NCBI RefSeq assembly: GCF_000421765.1
Contig: NZ_ATXQ01000005.1
Location: forward strand, 62,001-126,000
Direction: 5' to 3'
Source: Denitrificimonas caeni DSM 24390
Lineage (GTDB): Bacteria; Pseudomonadota; Gammaproteobacteria; Pseudomonadales; Pseudomonadaceae
DNA length: 64,000 bases
Under the pieces are notes generated by a model that was not told the origin of the DNA, searched no databases, and saw only the letters and a program-made list of their open reading frames with translations. The first letter of the stretch is position 1. Each line of letters starts with the position of its first letter. Below, one piece after another: positions 37,132 through 47,403 of this stretch. Position numbers and translations under genes: made by a program.

Positions 37132-38481
37132 ATGCAGTTTTTTACACATTTTAAAAGTTCGAAAATATGCAGCGCTCTTTACTTATATGGTTTACTTTTT
37201 AGCACCTTAAGTATCGCCGAGCCTTCGCAAACATTGAGCATCTATGGCTCAAACACCATCGGCAGCCGCCTTGCGCCTGCACTCGCTGAAGGTTTGCTAC
37301 AGCGGCAAGGCTTTACACATATAGAATTACAAACAATCTCAGATACCAACCAACAGATTATTACTGCAGGCTTGTCCTCACTAAAAACTGACACTCGCAT
37401 TGACATCCACAGTCAAGGCTCTAGCACCGGCTTCGTCGCTCTATATGAGAAGCAAGGTGATATAGCGGCTTCTTCGCGACCTATCAAAGAAAGTGAGGTC
37501 AGTCTTCTGAGTCCGCTTAGTGATATGCACAGCAAAAACGCAGAGCATATTATTGCCATCGACGGTCTCGCGATTATCGTGCACCCAGACAACCCGATTA
37601 ACGACTTAAGCATCACCCAGCTTGCGGACATTTTTTCTGGCGACCTCAATGACTGGAGCATGCTTGGAGCTCGCTCAGGTTCCATTCGGATTTATGCTCG
37701 CGACCATAACTCAGGTACCTGGGAGACATTCAAAGAGCTGGTTCTCTCGCCGACAAACAAAGCTTTATCAACCCAAGCGCAACGTTTTGAGTCAAGCGAG
37801 CAGCTCTCAGCTTTAGTCAGCAAAGATCCTAACGCGATAGGCTTCATTGGTTTGCCTTATGTGCGAGAAGCCAAAGCCCTTGCTGTTTCAGCAGGAGAAA
37901 CCCTCGCGATGTATCCTTCGGTCGAACTGATTGCCACCGAGGATTACCCATTATCGCGACGTTTATATCTCTATAGCGCAGAACATGAAAGCAACCCTCT
38001 TGCCCAAGATTTCTTAGCCTTTGCGCAAAGTGACGCTGGACAAAGCCTAGTCGAAAGCAATGGTTTTATTAGTCAAACTGTTAGTGCGATGTCAGTCGTT
38101 GCGGACGACAGCATGCCTTTGCAATATCAACAGTTGGCTCAGCAGGCACAGCGGCTTTCGGTGAACTTTCGCTTTAAGGAAGGCAGTGCTCAACTTGACA
38201 ACAAAGCACATCGCGACATTGATCGCGTATTAGCTTATCTGCGCAAGCACAACAAAATGGAAAACAAATTGGTATTGGTCGGCTTTGGTGACATTAAGTC
38301 TGATCCAGAGCGCGCACTACTGCTATCGAAACTACGGGCTATGGCTGTGCGCCGACAATTACATAATAACGAAATCATTTTTCGCGAAATCTTCGGCATT
38401 GGTGATGCCATGCCGGTTGCCAGCAACAACCTTGACCAAGGTCGGGTTAAAAACCGCCGCGTAGAATTGTGGATTTATTAA
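37132..38481 (+). CDS. PstS-like phosphate-binding protein fused to an OmpA-like domain
   Basis: 449 residues. Signal peptide (about 1-29), then a phosphate-binding PstS-like domain from about 34 to 320: LSIYGSNTIGSRLAPALAEG, HSQGSSTGFVALYEKQGDIAASSRPI (parts) and YARDHNSGTWETFKELV show the conserved Ser/Arg/Asp/Gly/Thr ligand loops. From about 345 an OmpA-like peptidoglycan-binding domain follows (VNFRFKEGSAQLDNKAHRDID, ending GRVKNRRVELWIY). No pstCAB genes are adjacent. The Pho box at 37066 shows phosphate-starvation control. It is likely periplasmic and wall-anchored, as a phosphate scavenger or sensor; the exact role is inference. Confidence 0.9.
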   Translation: MQFFTHFKSSKICSALYLYGLLFSTLSIAEPSQTLSIYGSNTIGSRLAPALAEGLLQRQGFTHIELQTISDTNQQIITAGLSSLKTDTRIDIHSQGSSTGFVALYEKQGDIAASSRPIKESEVSLLSPLSDMHSKNAEHIIAIDGLAIIVHPDNPINDLSITQLADIFSGDLNDWSMLGARSGSIRIYARDHNSGTWETFKELVLSPTNKALSTQAQRFESSEQLSALVSKDPNAIGFIGLPYVREAKALAVSAGETLAMYPSVELIATEDYPLSRRLYLYSAEHESNPLAQDFLAFAQSDAGQSLVESNGFISQTVSAMSVVADDSMPLQYQQLAQQAQRLSVNFRFKEGSAQLDNKAHRDIDRVLAYLRKHNKMENKLVLVGFGDIKSDPERALLLSKLRAMAVRRQLHNNEIIFREIFGIGDAMPVASNNLDQGRVKNRRVELWIY

Positions 38482-38622
38482 CCGAAAACACTGATAAAGA
38501 GCATGCTCCATCACTGTTTAGTGCTTTAGAACGCATTTTAAATGGTTTTGTTAGCCGGTTCTCTACGCATCAGCAAAAATTCATGCTACTTTGCAGTCTT
38601 TACCCACCTCGGAGCGTTACTT

Positions 38623-38904
38623 ATGGCCCTTAGCAAAGATCAACTGATCAATGAAATCGCCGAAGCGACTAATTCAACTAAAACTCATATCCGCGACGTA
38701 CTTGATCAGTTGAGTCAAGTTGTCAATGACGCACTCGACAACGATGGCGAAATCACTTTACCTGGCGTTGGCAAACTTAAAGTTGCAGAGCGTCCAGCTC
38801 GCACTGGCCGTAACCCGCAAACAGGTGCAGCGATTGAAATTGCAGCGAAGAAAGTGATCAAACTGGTTCCAGCTAAAGCACTGGTTGACAGCATCAACAG
38901 CTAA
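38623..38904 (+). CDS. HU family DNA-binding protein
   Basis: 93 residues starting MALSKDQLINEIAEAT, with GGAGCG 8 bases upstream. The DNA-contact arm has GRNPQTGAAIEIAAKKVIKL, where RNPxTGxxI is the HU/IHF signature; ITLPGVGKLKVAERPARTG precedes it. It is a second-type HU like those found singly in Pseudomonas, not HupB beside lon. An in-frame ATG at 38542 is not supported. A strong bidirectional terminator follows. Confidence 0.95.
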   Translation: MALSKDQLINEIAEATNSTKTHIRDVLDQLSQVVNDALDNDGEITLPGVGKLKVAERPARTGRNPQTGAAIEIAAKKVIKLVPAKALVDSINS

Positions 38905-38933
38905 ACTGTTGCTTTGTATACCCCAAATAAAAA

Positions 38934-38964
38934 GGGGGAAGCACTTTAGGCTTCCCCCTTTTTA
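38934..38964. terminator. Bidirectional terminator between HU gene and yggL
   Basis: GGGGGAAGC-ACTTTAG-GCTTCCCCC followed by TTTTT and preceded by AAAAA: nine perfect pairs with T-runs on both strands, between two convergent genes. Confidence 0.95.
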
Positions 38965-38976
38965 TTTGCTTATAAT

Positions 38977-39318
38977 TTAAGCTTGTGCAACAGGGTTATC
39001 TGGATACCAGACATCCAGCAATGGGCTGATTTCAAATGAGCTCACTTCGTTACGAGCCTTCAACCATGCGTCAACAATCGCACGCTGCTCTTCAGTCACT
39101 GAACCGCGCTTGCCTGAACAGATAACAGCAAATTCTTCACCACCAATCAACGCCATACCGTTACTTTCGATAGCATCAACCACTAGATCAGCAAAAAACG
39201 CTTCAATAGCTGCGTCTTCAGTACCTTCTGGGTAGCTTAACTGCAACTCGAAACCTAACTCTTGAAACTCATCAACACATAATTTTTTACGCAAACGACG
39301 TGAGCGATTAGTAGCCAT
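38977..39318 (-). CDS. yggL: YggL family ribosome-associated protein (DUF469)
   Basis: 113 residues: MATNRSRRLRKKLCVDEFQELGF is the family N-terminus, with GTEDAAIEAFFADLVVDAIESNGM (parts) and a C-terminal DAWLKARNEVSSFEISPLLDVWY. YggL has been reported to bind the 50S subunit. Start at 39318 has GGAGGG six bases upstream, a strong site; an ATG at 39411 is upstream in non-family sequence. Confidence 0.9.
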   Translation of the reverse strand: MATNRSRRLRKKLCVDEFQELGFELQLSYPEGTEDAAIEAFFADLVVDAIESNGMALIGGEEFAVICSGKRGSVTEEQRAIVDAWLKARNEVSSFEISPLLDVWYPDNPVAQA

Positions 39319-39478
39319 GAAAAACCCTCCTAATAATAGTTGACGGATATTAGCAGCTTTAGCGAGTAAAAACGCCTTTGACAAAGAAATTACAGTGCGA
39401 ATGCCTTTCACTTAGGTGAATAGCGCATAATATCGACAGTAATCTTTATATCGCTGTATTTTTGAAGGTAACATTATT

Positions 39479-40999
39479 GTGCTGACATCATTTTTTAAAG
39501 CCGTATTTTCCAAATCTATTGTTCACAGCAAACCCTCACCAACGCGTAAAAAAGTAGCACGCTCACCGATTGTCATGTGCCTCGCAGCTTGTGTGATGGC
39601 CTCTAGCGCCAGCGCCAACCAACTGCCCTCGCCTAGCATCAATAAAGCGCTTAAAGCCAATAAAATAAATAGCGAAGCGCTTTCAGCCGTCACTATCCCT
39701 CTTTCAGGCCCTGGCAAAAGCGCCTTTATGAATGCCGATGTTCTAATCAACCCAGCGTCCACCATGAAACTGGTTACCACCTACGCTGCCTTAGAGCTGC
39801 TCGGTCCTGCATTTCAATGGAAAACCGAGTTTTTCACCGACGGCACACTGAAAGATGGCGTTTTAGACGGCAACCTTTACCTCAAAGGCGGCGGCGATCC
39901 AAAACTCAATATGGAACGTTTATGGCTGCTGTTACGTGATTTGCGCGCCAATGGTGTGCGCCATATATCAGGTGATTTAATTCTCGATCGCAGCCATTTT
40001 GCACCACCTCCTGTCAGCGTGTTTGATGACGATCAAAATGATCAAAGCAAACCTTTTTTAGTTGAGCCCGACTCGCTATTGATTAACTTTAAATCACAGC
40101 GTTTTATCGTCCGTGGTGAAAGTAATGGTGCGCAAGTGGTCATGGAGCCGCCGATTGGCAGTATCGAACTGATTAATAACGTTAAACTGCAACCGGCTAA
40201 AAATTGTAACAACCCGGTTATTAGTTATCTGCCGCAAGATGATGGCCACACTTTAACCGTCACTGTTAGCGGTCATATCGCACCCGGTTGCAGCACGCAA
40301 AACTATTTATCCTTGCTCGATCATTCACGCTATGCCGCAGGTATCGTACGCAGTATCTGGCAAGAAATGGGCGGTACTATTTTAGGCAACGATATGCTTG
40401 GGCAAACCCCAAAGGATGCGCGTTTACTGGTGCGCGCCTACTCGCCTGACCTGGTTGAAGTGATTCGTGACATTAACAAATACAGTAACAACACCATGGC
40501 CAAGCAGTTGTTTTTAACCATTGGCGCACGCTTTCGTAACGCTGCCGACAGTGACGATGCTGCTGCAGCTAGACGCGTAATTAACGATCTGTTTATTAAA
40601 AAGAAAATCGCCACCTACGGGCTCATTGTCGAAAATGGTTCAGGCTTATCGCGCAAAGAACGTATCAGTGCACGCCAACTTGGCATGATGCTTGAGGCGG
40701 CATGGAAAGGCCCTTATGCGGCTGAATTTATTTCCTCTTTGCCAATTGTCGCTATGGACGGCACCATGCGTCGCCGCTTACGTAACAGCCAACTGGCGGG
40801 TCAAGCCCATATCAAAACTGGCACATTGAATAACGTGCGCGCCATTGCCGGCTTCAGTCGCGATATCAACGGTGATGCTTGGGCTGTTGTGGCTATTATC
40901 AATCACCCACAGCCTTGGGGTGCATCAGCCATTCTTGATCAAGTTTTATTAGATATCTTCAGTCAGCCCAAGCGTACTGGCAATAACCTTGCGCGCTAA
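39479..40999 (+). CDS. dacB: D-alanyl-D-alanine carboxypeptidase/endopeptidase (PBP4, S13)
   Basis: 506 residues. A basic N-terminus with hydrophobic segment SPIVMCLAACVMASSASA suggests export to the periplasm. Penicillin-binding motifs: S94-T-M-K97 in NPASTMKLVTTYAALE, S-N-N in INKYSNNTMAKQLF, and K-T-G in HIKTGTLNNVRAIAG. The long insert between the first two motifs is typical of class C PBPs. It trims or cuts peptidoglycan crosslinks. GTG start at 39479 with AAGGTA 9 bases upstream. Confidence 0.94.
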   Translation: MLTSFFKAVFSKSIVHSKPSPTRKKVARSPIVMCLAACVMASSASANQLPSPSINKALKANKINSEALSAVTIPLSGPGKSAFMNADVLINPASTMKLVTTYAALELLGPAFQWKTEFFTDGTLKDGVLDGNLYLKGGGDPKLNMERLWLLLRDLRANGVRHISGDLILDRSHFAPPPVSVFDDDQNDQSKPFLVEPDSLLINFKSQRFIVRGESNGAQVVMEPPIGSIELINNVKLQPAKNCNNPVISYLPQDDGHTLTVTVSGHIAPGCSTQNYLSLLDHSRYAAGIVRSIWQEMGGTILGNDMLGQTPKDARLLVRAYSPDLVEVIRDINKYSNNTMAKQLFLTIGARFRNAADSDDAAAARRVINDLFIKKKIATYGLIVENGSGLSRKERISARQLGMMLEAAWKGPYAAEFISSLPIVAMDGTMRRRLRNSQLAGQAHIKTGTLNNVRAIAGFSRDINGDAWAVVAIINHPQPWGASAILDQVLLDIFSQPKRTGNNLAR

Positions 41000-41005
41000 C
41001 TGAGA

Positions 41006-41032
41006 GCGGCAATGCCTTTCGGGTATTGTCGC
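41006..41032 (+). terminator. Hairpin after dacB
   Basis: GCGGCAATGCC-TTTC-GGGTATTGTCGC, about 11 pairs with G-T wobbles on the plus strand, right after the dacB stop, but without a T-run. It may stabilise or weakly end the transcript. Confidence 0.35.
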
Positions 41033-41237
41033 TATCGCCTTCGATCACTGTTAAACCGAGTCTTTTCTATAAAAGCCAGAATTGTCCGACAATTATTTAG
41101 AAAACGACTAAACACCTGCTTTCATTCATAAAAAAGCCAATTTATAGCAATTCTTATTTACTTAGACGCTATTGATCCTTGGCGCTCATAAAAAAGCTTG
41201 CTAACGTGGCGCGATTTTAAAATTCCGGAGCTCTACC

Positions 41238-42503
41238 ATGCGTTTTCCTTTTATTCGTAGCGCCTTAGCTATCAGCCTTTCTTTAGCCAGCAGCACTCTT
41301 TTTGCTAACGGCCTGTCTTTGAACGAACAAAGTGCCAGTGGTGCAGGTACTGCTTTTGCCGGTCGCGCTTCTTCTGCATTAGATGCCAGCACCATATTCG
41401 GCAACCCTGCAGGTTTGTCTAAGCTCGAAGGTAAGCAAGTCAGTGGCGGTTTTGCAATCGTTAAAGCCAACGTTGATATCAGTCGCGTTGATACCGATGC
41501 TCCGGGATCCAGCAAAGGCGATATGGTGCCTTTAGCCAGCGTACCTTTTGCCTTTTTCGCCATGCCCATTGATGAAAAATGGAACTTTGGCTTAGGTATG
41601 TACGTACCATTTGGCCTTATCAGCGACTATGAAAAAAGTTTCCAAGGCAGCAGCCATGGTCAATACAGCAAAGTTGCGGTGATGACCCTACAACCCACAT
41701 TAAGTTATAAAATCACTGATCGCGTGGCAGTCGGTTTTGGTCCAACCCTCAATAAAATCGATGGCAAGCTGACTAACACATTGCAAACCCGCGGCTTGAG
41801 TCCAACCGGTCAAGACACACTGATCAATATTAAAGGCGACGATACAGCGCTGGGTTACAACATTGGTTTAATGGTTGATTTAAGCGAGCAAACCACTTGG
41901 GGTATTACCTACCACTCTAAAGTGGATTACACCTTAGAAGGCCGCACCAAGGTGTATAACGCTCCGCTACCGGTGAATGGCGAATACAAAGCCACTCTAG
42001 ACTTCACAACACCTGAGTCAGTTGATACATCCATCAGTCATAAACTGGATGACCAGTGGACCTTACACGGCGGTTTAACTTGGACACGCTGGAGTCGTTT
42101 AGAGTCGATTGAAGCAAAAAACCAAGGTGTACCAAGCGCCGTACAAGGACAATTCGGTGTGCTACGCGAAGAGCTAAAATGGCATAACACTTGGGCCTAT
42201 TCAATCGGAGCCAGCTACCAAGTAAATCCACACTGGGTGTTGCGTACCGGCTTTGCCTTAGATCAGTCACCGACCACCAATGAATATCGCACCGTGCGCA
42301 TACCTGTTGGTCACCGTAAAATCCTAACCTTTGGAACTGGCTGGCAAGCCAGCGACAACCTCACCATTGATTTGGCTTACGCCTATATCAGAGAAAACAC
42401 AGCTGGCGTGAATCAGCAAGCAAGCGCTTTCCGCCCTGCTTATAGCGCCACATACCGCAACAGCGCGCACGGTTTTACCGGCCAAGCGACTTGGAAGTTC
42501 TAA
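41238..42503 (+). CDS. fadL: FadL/OmpP1 family outer membrane transporter
   Basis: 421 residues, signal peptide of about 23 (SLASSTLFANG), mature protein beginning GLSLNEQSASGAGTAFAGRAS, which contains the NEQSASGxGxAxAG motif of the FadL hatch domain. The rest alternates in the manner of a 14-strand beta barrel and ends in Phe (TGQATWKF), the outer-membrane insertion signal. Takes up long-chain fatty acids or other hydrophobic compounds. GGAG lies 9 bases before the ATG. Confidence 0.93.
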   Translation: MRFPFIRSALAISLSLASSTLFANGLSLNEQSASGAGTAFAGRASSALDASTIFGNPAGLSKLEGKQVSGGFAIVKANVDISRVDTDAPGSSKGDMVPLASVPFAFFAMPIDEKWNFGLGMYVPFGLISDYEKSFQGSSHGQYSKVAVMTLQPTLSYKITDRVAVGFGPTLNKIDGKLTNTLQTRGLSPTGQDTLINIKGDDTALGYNIGLMVDLSEQTTWGITYHSKVDYTLEGRTKVYNAPLPVNGEYKATLDFTTPESVDTSISHKLDDQWTLHGGLTWTRWSRLESIEAKNQGVPSAVQGQFGVLREELKWHNTWAYSIGASYQVNPHWVLRTGFALDQSPTTNEYRTVRIPVGHRKILTFGTGWQASDNLTIDLAYAYIRENTAGVNQQASAFRPAYSATYRNSAHGFTGQATWKF

Positions 42504-42531
42504 GTTAGCAACGCGCTAAGCAACTCAATAG

Positions 42532-42579
42532 CCGCAGCTGTGAACACTCTGAGAGGAGTGCTCCATCTGCGGTTTTTTT
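42532..42579 (+). terminator. Terminator after fadL
   Basis: Outer stem CCGCAG/CTGCGG with an inner CACTC/GAGTG pairing, followed by TTTTTTT at 42573-42579, about 28 bp after the fadL stop. Confidence 0.85.
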
Positions 42580-42700
42580 AATCCATCTACAACGTTATTC
42601 CGACAAACCTTTGACCGCGACCATTGTCCAGCTTGTACATTGTTCACCAGATAAGGCTATGCTGTAGACCAATGAGTCACAGTTAGAAGAGGATAGCGTC

Positions 42701-45541
42701 ATGCAAACAGTTCCATTTAATCCCAGTCAACTGCACCATGCTTTCACATTAAGCAATGGTAAAACGCTAAAGTATTGTTCTTTACCTGCTCTTAAAAATA
42801 TCGGCATTGACTCCGTCTCGCGTCTGCCTATTTCAATACGTATTATTTTAGAATCATTAATCCGCAACACCGATGATCATCGCATCACTTTTGAACATGT
42901 TCAGCAACTGGCCAACTGGCAACCTAATGCGCCACGTAATGAAGAAATACCTTTTATGGTCGCGCGCGTTGTTCTCCAAGATTTCACCGGTGTACCTCTG
43001 CTCTGCGACTTAGCCGCAATGCGTAATGTCGCCGAAGAGATGGGCAAACCGGCTAAAGCCATTGAGCCGCTGGTGCCTGTCGACTTGGTTGTCGATCACT
43101 CGGTGATGGTGGATTTCTACAACAGCCCCGACGCCTTAGAAAAAAACATGGCCATGGAATTTAAGCGCAATGGCGAGCGCTATCAGTTTTTAAAATGGGG
43201 CATGCAAGCCTTTGACACATTTAAAGTAGTGCCTCCTGGCTTCGGTATCGTCCACCAAGTGAACCTTGAATACCTCTTCCCTGGCATTCAAGAAAAAGAC
43301 GGTATGGCCTACCCAGATACACTGGTTGGTACTGACTCACACACCACCATGATTAACGCGCTTGGCGTAGTTGGCTGGGGCGTTGGCGGTATTGAAGCGG
43401 AAGCGGCGATGCTCGGTCAGCCACTCTACATTCTCACTCCTGATGTCGTCGGCGTGCACCTCAGTGGTAAATTGCAAGAAGGTATGACCGCCACCGACTT
43501 GGTGCTTACCGTTACCGAATTACTGCGTAAAGAAAAAGTCGTCGGTAAGTTTGTCGAGTTCTTTGGTGAAGGTGCTAAACACTTAAGCCTCCCTGATCGC
43601 GCCACACTGGCCAATATGGCTCCTGAGTACGGCGCGACGATGGGCTTTTTCCCTGTGGATGAAGTGACCTTGGAATACATGCGCGGCACCGGTCGTCAAG
43701 ACATCGACATTGAAGCCTGTGAAGCCTATTTCCGCGCCCAAGACATGTTTGGTATTCCTACAGCGGGCGAGATTGATTACAGCCAAGTGGTTGAATTGGA
43801 TCTGGATAGCGTACGCCCATCTTTGGCGGGTCCAAAACGCCCACAAGACCGTATTGCGTTACCGAATATGCATGACAGTTTTACTTCGTTATTTAGTGAG
43901 AGCATTGCCAGCGGCGGCTTTAACAAAGACGCTTCGGAGTTGGACAAACGCTATAGCACTAGCTGCCCACTTATCCCTGTTGTCAATAATGACTCGCCTC
44001 AGCCTCAGCGTCCAATGGCTCGCCAAGAAGTGGAGATGATTGATAACCGCTTAGAAACTCCAGTTGGAGACAGTGGCGAGCACTGCACCACGCCGAGCAG
44101 CATCGACCTAGGCCACGGCGATGTATTGATTGCCGCTATTACCTCCTGCACCAACACCTCCAACCCTAGCGTATTGCTGGCGGCTGGATTGTTGGCGAAA
44201 AAAGCGGTGGCGCTGGGTCTGAGCGTGCATCCGCGAGTAAAAACATCATTGGCTCCAGGCTCTCGGGTCGTTCCTGAGTACCTTGAAGCAGCGGGTCTGC
44301 TCGGTAGTCTTGAAACCTTAGGTTTTGGTGTCACCGCTTTTGGTTGCACCACCTGTATCGGTAACGCCGGTGATTTACGACCAGAGTACAACCAGTCTAT
44401 TGTTGAAAACGACATTGTCGCAGCGGCGGTACTTTCAGGTAACCGCAACTTTGAAGCGCGTATTCATCCAAATATCCGTGCTAACTTCTTAGCCTCACCG
44501 CCCTTAGTCGTGGCCTTTGCTTTGGCTGGCACCGTCAATATCAATCTTGATAAAGATCCGTTAGGCACCAGTAAAGACGGCAAGCCGGTTTACTTGAAAG
44601 ACCTCTGGCCGACCAATAGCGAGATCCAAGCCTTACTCGGCAAAGCGATGAACCCTGCGGTATTCCGCGACAAATACAGCGACTTCAGTAAAGACAATAA
44701 ACTCTGGACCGATATTGAAAGCGCTAAGGGTTTGGTCTACGACTGGCCAAAATCCACCTATATTGCCAAGCCGCCGTTCTTCTCTGACTTTACCATGCAG
44801 CCCAAAGCGGTCGCGCCAATCACTGATGCTCGCGCACTCATGCTTCTAGGCAATTCGGTCACCACTGATCACATCTCCCCTGCGGGCTCATTCAGTAGCG
44901 ACTCACCTGCGGGGCAATATCTGATCAGCCATGACGTACAGCAATCAGATTTCAATACCTATGGTTCACGCCGCGGTAATCACGATGTCATGATTCGCGG
45001 CACCTTTGCCAACGTACGAGTAAAGAACCTGATGCTACCGCCCACCGAAGATGGCTCACGCATTGAAGGTGGCTTTACTTTGCTCGATGGCAAGCAAGTG
45101 GCTGTTTACGATGCAGCGATGGAGTATATGCAGCGTGGCACACAGACGATTATCTTTGCTGGTGAAGAATACGGTACTGGCTCAAGTCGTGACTGGGCGG
45201 CGAAAGGTACTCTACTATTGGGTGTCGGAGCAGTTATTGCACAATCGTATGAGCGTATTCACCGTTCCAACCTCGTTGGCATGGGCGTCTTACCGCTGCA
45301 GTTTGTTGATGGTGCGTCCTACAGCTCGCTGAATATCACAGGCGAGGAAACCTTCAGCATTCTTGGTGTGGACAGCAGTATGCAACCGCGCCAGCAGTTC
45401 ACCTTAGCCATCACCCGCAAGGATGGCAGCGTTGATAAGGTGCCTGTGTTATCTCGTATCGACACGCCGATTGAAGTTGAGTACTACCGTCACGGCGGGA
45501 TTCTGCCGTACGTACTGCGGGATATTTTAGCTAAAGCCTAA
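42701..45541 (+). CDS. acnA: Aconitate hydratase A
   Basis: 946 residues of the AcnA/IRP branch; interconverts citrate and isocitrate. Cluster cysteines are in [19 protein letters not shown] and [17 protein letters not shown]. Other motifs: [33 protein letters not shown] and [20 protein letters not shown] in the swivel domain. It is longer than most AcnA proteins by some 30-50 residues; part of this is the Ser/Pro-rich stretch around [15 protein letters not shown] between the two halves. RBS AGAGGAT upstream. Confidence 0.96.
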   Translation: MQTVPFNPSQLHHAFTLSNGKTLKYCSLPALKNIGIDSVSRLPISIRIILESLIRNTDDHRITFEHVQQLANWQPNAPRNEEIPFMVARVVLQDFTGVPLLCDLAAMRNVAEEMGKPAKAIEPLVPVDLVVDHSVMVDFYNSPDALEKNMAMEFKRNGERYQFLKWGMQAFDTFKVVPPGFGIVHQVNLEYLFPGIQEKDGMAYPDTLVGTDSHTTMINALGVVGWGVGGIEAEAAMLGQPLYILTPDVVGVHLSGKLQEGMTATDLVLTVTELLRKEKVVGKFVEFFGEGAKHLSLPDRATLANMAPEYGATMGFFPVDEVTLEYMRGTGRQDIDIEACEAYFRAQDMFGIPTAGEIDYSQVVELDLDSVRPSLAGPKRPQDRIALPNMHDSFTSLFSESIASGGFNKDASELDKRYSTSCPLIPVVNNDSPQPQRPMARQEVEMIDNRLETPVGDSGEHCTTPSSIDLGHGDVLIAAITSCTNTSNPSVLLAAGLLAKKAVALGLSVHPRVKTSLAPGSRVVPEYLEAAGLLGSLETLGFGVTAFGCTTCIGNAGDLRPEYNQSIVENDIVAAAVLSGNRNFEARIHPNIRANFLASPPLVVAFALAGTVNINLDKDPLGTSKDGKPVYLKDLWPTNSEIQALLGKAMNPAVFRDKYSDFSKDNKLWTDIESAKGLVYDWPKSTYIAKPPFFSDFTMQPKAVAPITDARALMLLGNSVTTDHISPAGSFSSDSPAGQYLISHDVQQSDFNTYGSRRGNHDVMIRGTFANVRVKNLMLPPTEDGSRIEGGFTLLDGKQVAVYDAAMEYMQRGTQTIIFAGEEYGTGSSRDWAAKGTLLLGVGAVIAQSYERIHRSNLVGMGVLPLQFVDGASYSSLNITGEETFSILGVDSSMQPRQQFTLAITRKDGSVDKVPVLSRIDTPIEVEYYRHGGILPYVLRDILAKA

Positions 45542-45560
45542 AACGGTCTGCGTTAAAGCA

Positions 45561-45599
45561 AACGGCCAGCACCCTAAATTTAGGGGCTGGCCGTTTTTT
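45561..45599. terminator. Terminator between acnA and bolA
   Basis: AACGGCCAGC-ACCCTAAATTTAGGG-GCTGGCCGTTTTTT: ten pairs plus an inner CCCTAAATTTAGGG dyad, T-run on the plus strand. Should stop acnA; weaker for the convergent bolA side. Confidence 0.92.
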
Positions 45600-45628
45600 A
45601 TTGGCAGCAATAGGCTGAGTTGAAGCGC

Positions 45629-45931
45629 TTACTTATCGTGCAGACTGCCACCACGGCAGTGCGGAGAATCAGGAATAGCTTGCTCTGCTTGCCACTCATC
45701 AGGACTGAAAGTATGCAAGGCTAAGGCATGAAATTGCTGCATTAAATCGCCCAGCGCCGCATAGACCTTTTGATGGCGCTGCACTTTACGCACACCATCA
45801 AATGCAGCACTGACCAGCACCACTTTAAAGTGACTTTCTTTACCACGGCTATGCATGTGGCTTTCATCGCCCACTTGCAACACTTGTGGCTGTAAAGCAG
45901 CCAAAGCCGTTTCGATTTTTTGCAACATCAT
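45629..45931 (-). CDS. bolA: BolA family protein
   Basis: About 100 residues. Motif ESHFKVVLVSAAFDGVRKVQRHQKVYAAL and FHALALHTFSPDEWQ match BolA; the His residues (SHMHSRGKESHF and the later HALALH) are the usual metal/cluster ligands with monothiol glutaredoxins. I choose 45931 because GAGGA lies 8 bases upstream; an ATG at 45946 overlaps the stop of the MFS gene and would add five residues. Likely co-transcribed after the MFS gene. Confidence 0.92.
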   Translation of the reverse strand: MMLQKIETALAALQPQVLQVGDESHMHSRGKESHFKVVLVSAAFDGVRKVQRHQKVYAALGDLMQQFHALALHTFSPDEWQAEQAIPDSPHCRGGSLHDK

Positions 45932-45942
45932 CACTGACTTCC

Positions 45943-47271
45943 TCATTGTTGCGCTGACTGCGTCATTTTCTGCGCATCCGCTCTAAATGTACGAATCGCA
46001 ATCAGCAAAAACACACCGGTTAAACCCATGGTCACCGGGACTAAATACAAGGCGTTATGCAAACCAATGGCGCGAAAAACTTCAGTCATTTCACTGGCGC
46101 CAGCCAACAGCATGGCTTGATTAGCAAAGTAGTCAGATAAGCCGCCAACCATCACTGGGCCTAAGCCACCACCAAGCAAATACAGTCCGGCAAAAAACAA
46201 AGCCATTGCCGTGGCACGCAAACGCGGTTCAATCACATCTTGCACGGCAGTATACACGCAGGTATAGAAGTTATAAGCAAACAGCCAACCCACAGCAAAT
46301 AGGCCGACAAAGATCGCCACATCAATTTCACCGGCCACTAAGGCAACACCGGTAAAGACGCAGGTCAGCAATAAACTCACCGCACCAAATAACAAACGAC
46401 CATTGCGCACGCGCACATGTAAACGGTCAGCAATCCAGCCGCCCAGCGGCAAAGCGATTAAACCGGTCACACCAACAATCACGCCAACCGACATCGCCGC
46501 CTGGGTCAACTCTAAACCAAAGTAACGCTGCAGCATCGGCACCATAAAGGTCGTATTGGCGTAGGTAGCAAAGTTGTAACAGAGCCCTGCCAACATCAAC
46601 CACCACATGGTTGGTATGGCTAAAATCTTACGAATCGGTTGATGAATGGGGGTGGTCTGCACCGCCACCACTTCAGCGTCACCACGCTTAGGCTCGCGGA
46701 TGAAGAACATAAACAATGCTAAGACAATACCTGGTACTGCGGCAATAAAAAACGGCGCACGCCAGCTATCAAAGGCCTTCACTATCGCACCAGTGGTGAA
46801 GAAGGCCAATAACAAGCCCAGCGGTAAGCCGAGCATAAAGATACCCATAGCACGCGCACGACGGTTAGCTGGAAATAAATCACCAATCAATGAGTTGGCC
46901 GCAGGACCATAGCTGGCCTCACCGACGCCCACCCCCATACGCACCAGTAAAAACCCCCAGAAACTTGTGACAGCACCGTTCACCGCGGTCAAACCACTCC
47001 ACACCAGCAAACCCCAGCCCATAATTTTTTTACGCGAACCGGTATCGGCCATGCGCCCTAATGGTAAGCCAGCAATAGCATAAACAATGGTAAAAGCGGT
47101 ACCTAATAGACCGATCTGAAAGTCGCTTAAACTCCACTCAAGACGGATGGGTTCAATGATGATGCTCGGAATCGCGCGATCAAAGAAGTTAAATAAATTG
47201 GCTAAAAACAGCAAAAACAATACGCGCCAAGCGTTATCAGCCTGTTTTGATTGATGCGGTAAATGCGGCAT
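45943..47271 (-). CDS. MFS transporter (spinster-like)
   Basis: 442 residues, twelve membrane segments. FFDRAIPSIIIEPIRLEWSLSDFQIGLLGTAFT (parts), PLGRMADTGSRKKIMGWGL with the MFS motif A pattern, and RMGVGVGEASYGPAANSLIGDLF mark the spinster-like subgroup that carries lipids, sugars acids or organic acids. It follows hyi by 132 bp on the same strand; a role in importing the acid handled by the two preceding enzymes is inference. Confidence 0.88.
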   Translation of the reverse strand: MPHLPHQSKQADNAWRVLFLLFLANLFNFFDRAIPSIIIEPIRLEWSLSDFQIGLLGTAFTIVYAIAGLPLGRMADTGSRKKIMGWGLLVWSGLTAVNGAVTSFWGFLLVRMGVGVGEASYGPAANSLIGDLFPANRRARAMGIFMLGLPLGLLLAFFTTGAIVKAFDSWRAPFFIAAVPGIVLALFMFFIREPKRGDAEVVAVQTTPIHQPIRKILAIPTMWWLMLAGLCYNFATYANTTFMVPMLQRYFGLELTQAAMSVGVIVGVTGLIALPLGGWIADRLHVRVRNGRLLFGAVSLLLTCVFTGVALVAGEIDVAIFVGLFAVGWLFAYNFYTCVYTAVQDVIEPRLRATAMALFFAGLYLLGGGLGPVMVGGLSDYFANQAMLLAGASEMTEVFRAIGLHNALYLVPVTMGLTGVFLLIAIRTFRADAQKMTQSAQQ

Positions 47272-47403
47272 AAAATTCCCTATTTTTTTATTATTGTTGA
47301 TAGCTCATACATCTATAGAACTAAATCTGCACAACTATTTAAGGTCATACTTTTCAATCTAGCAAAACACACACACATCCCCCATCTGCATTTCAGCTGC
47401 AAA

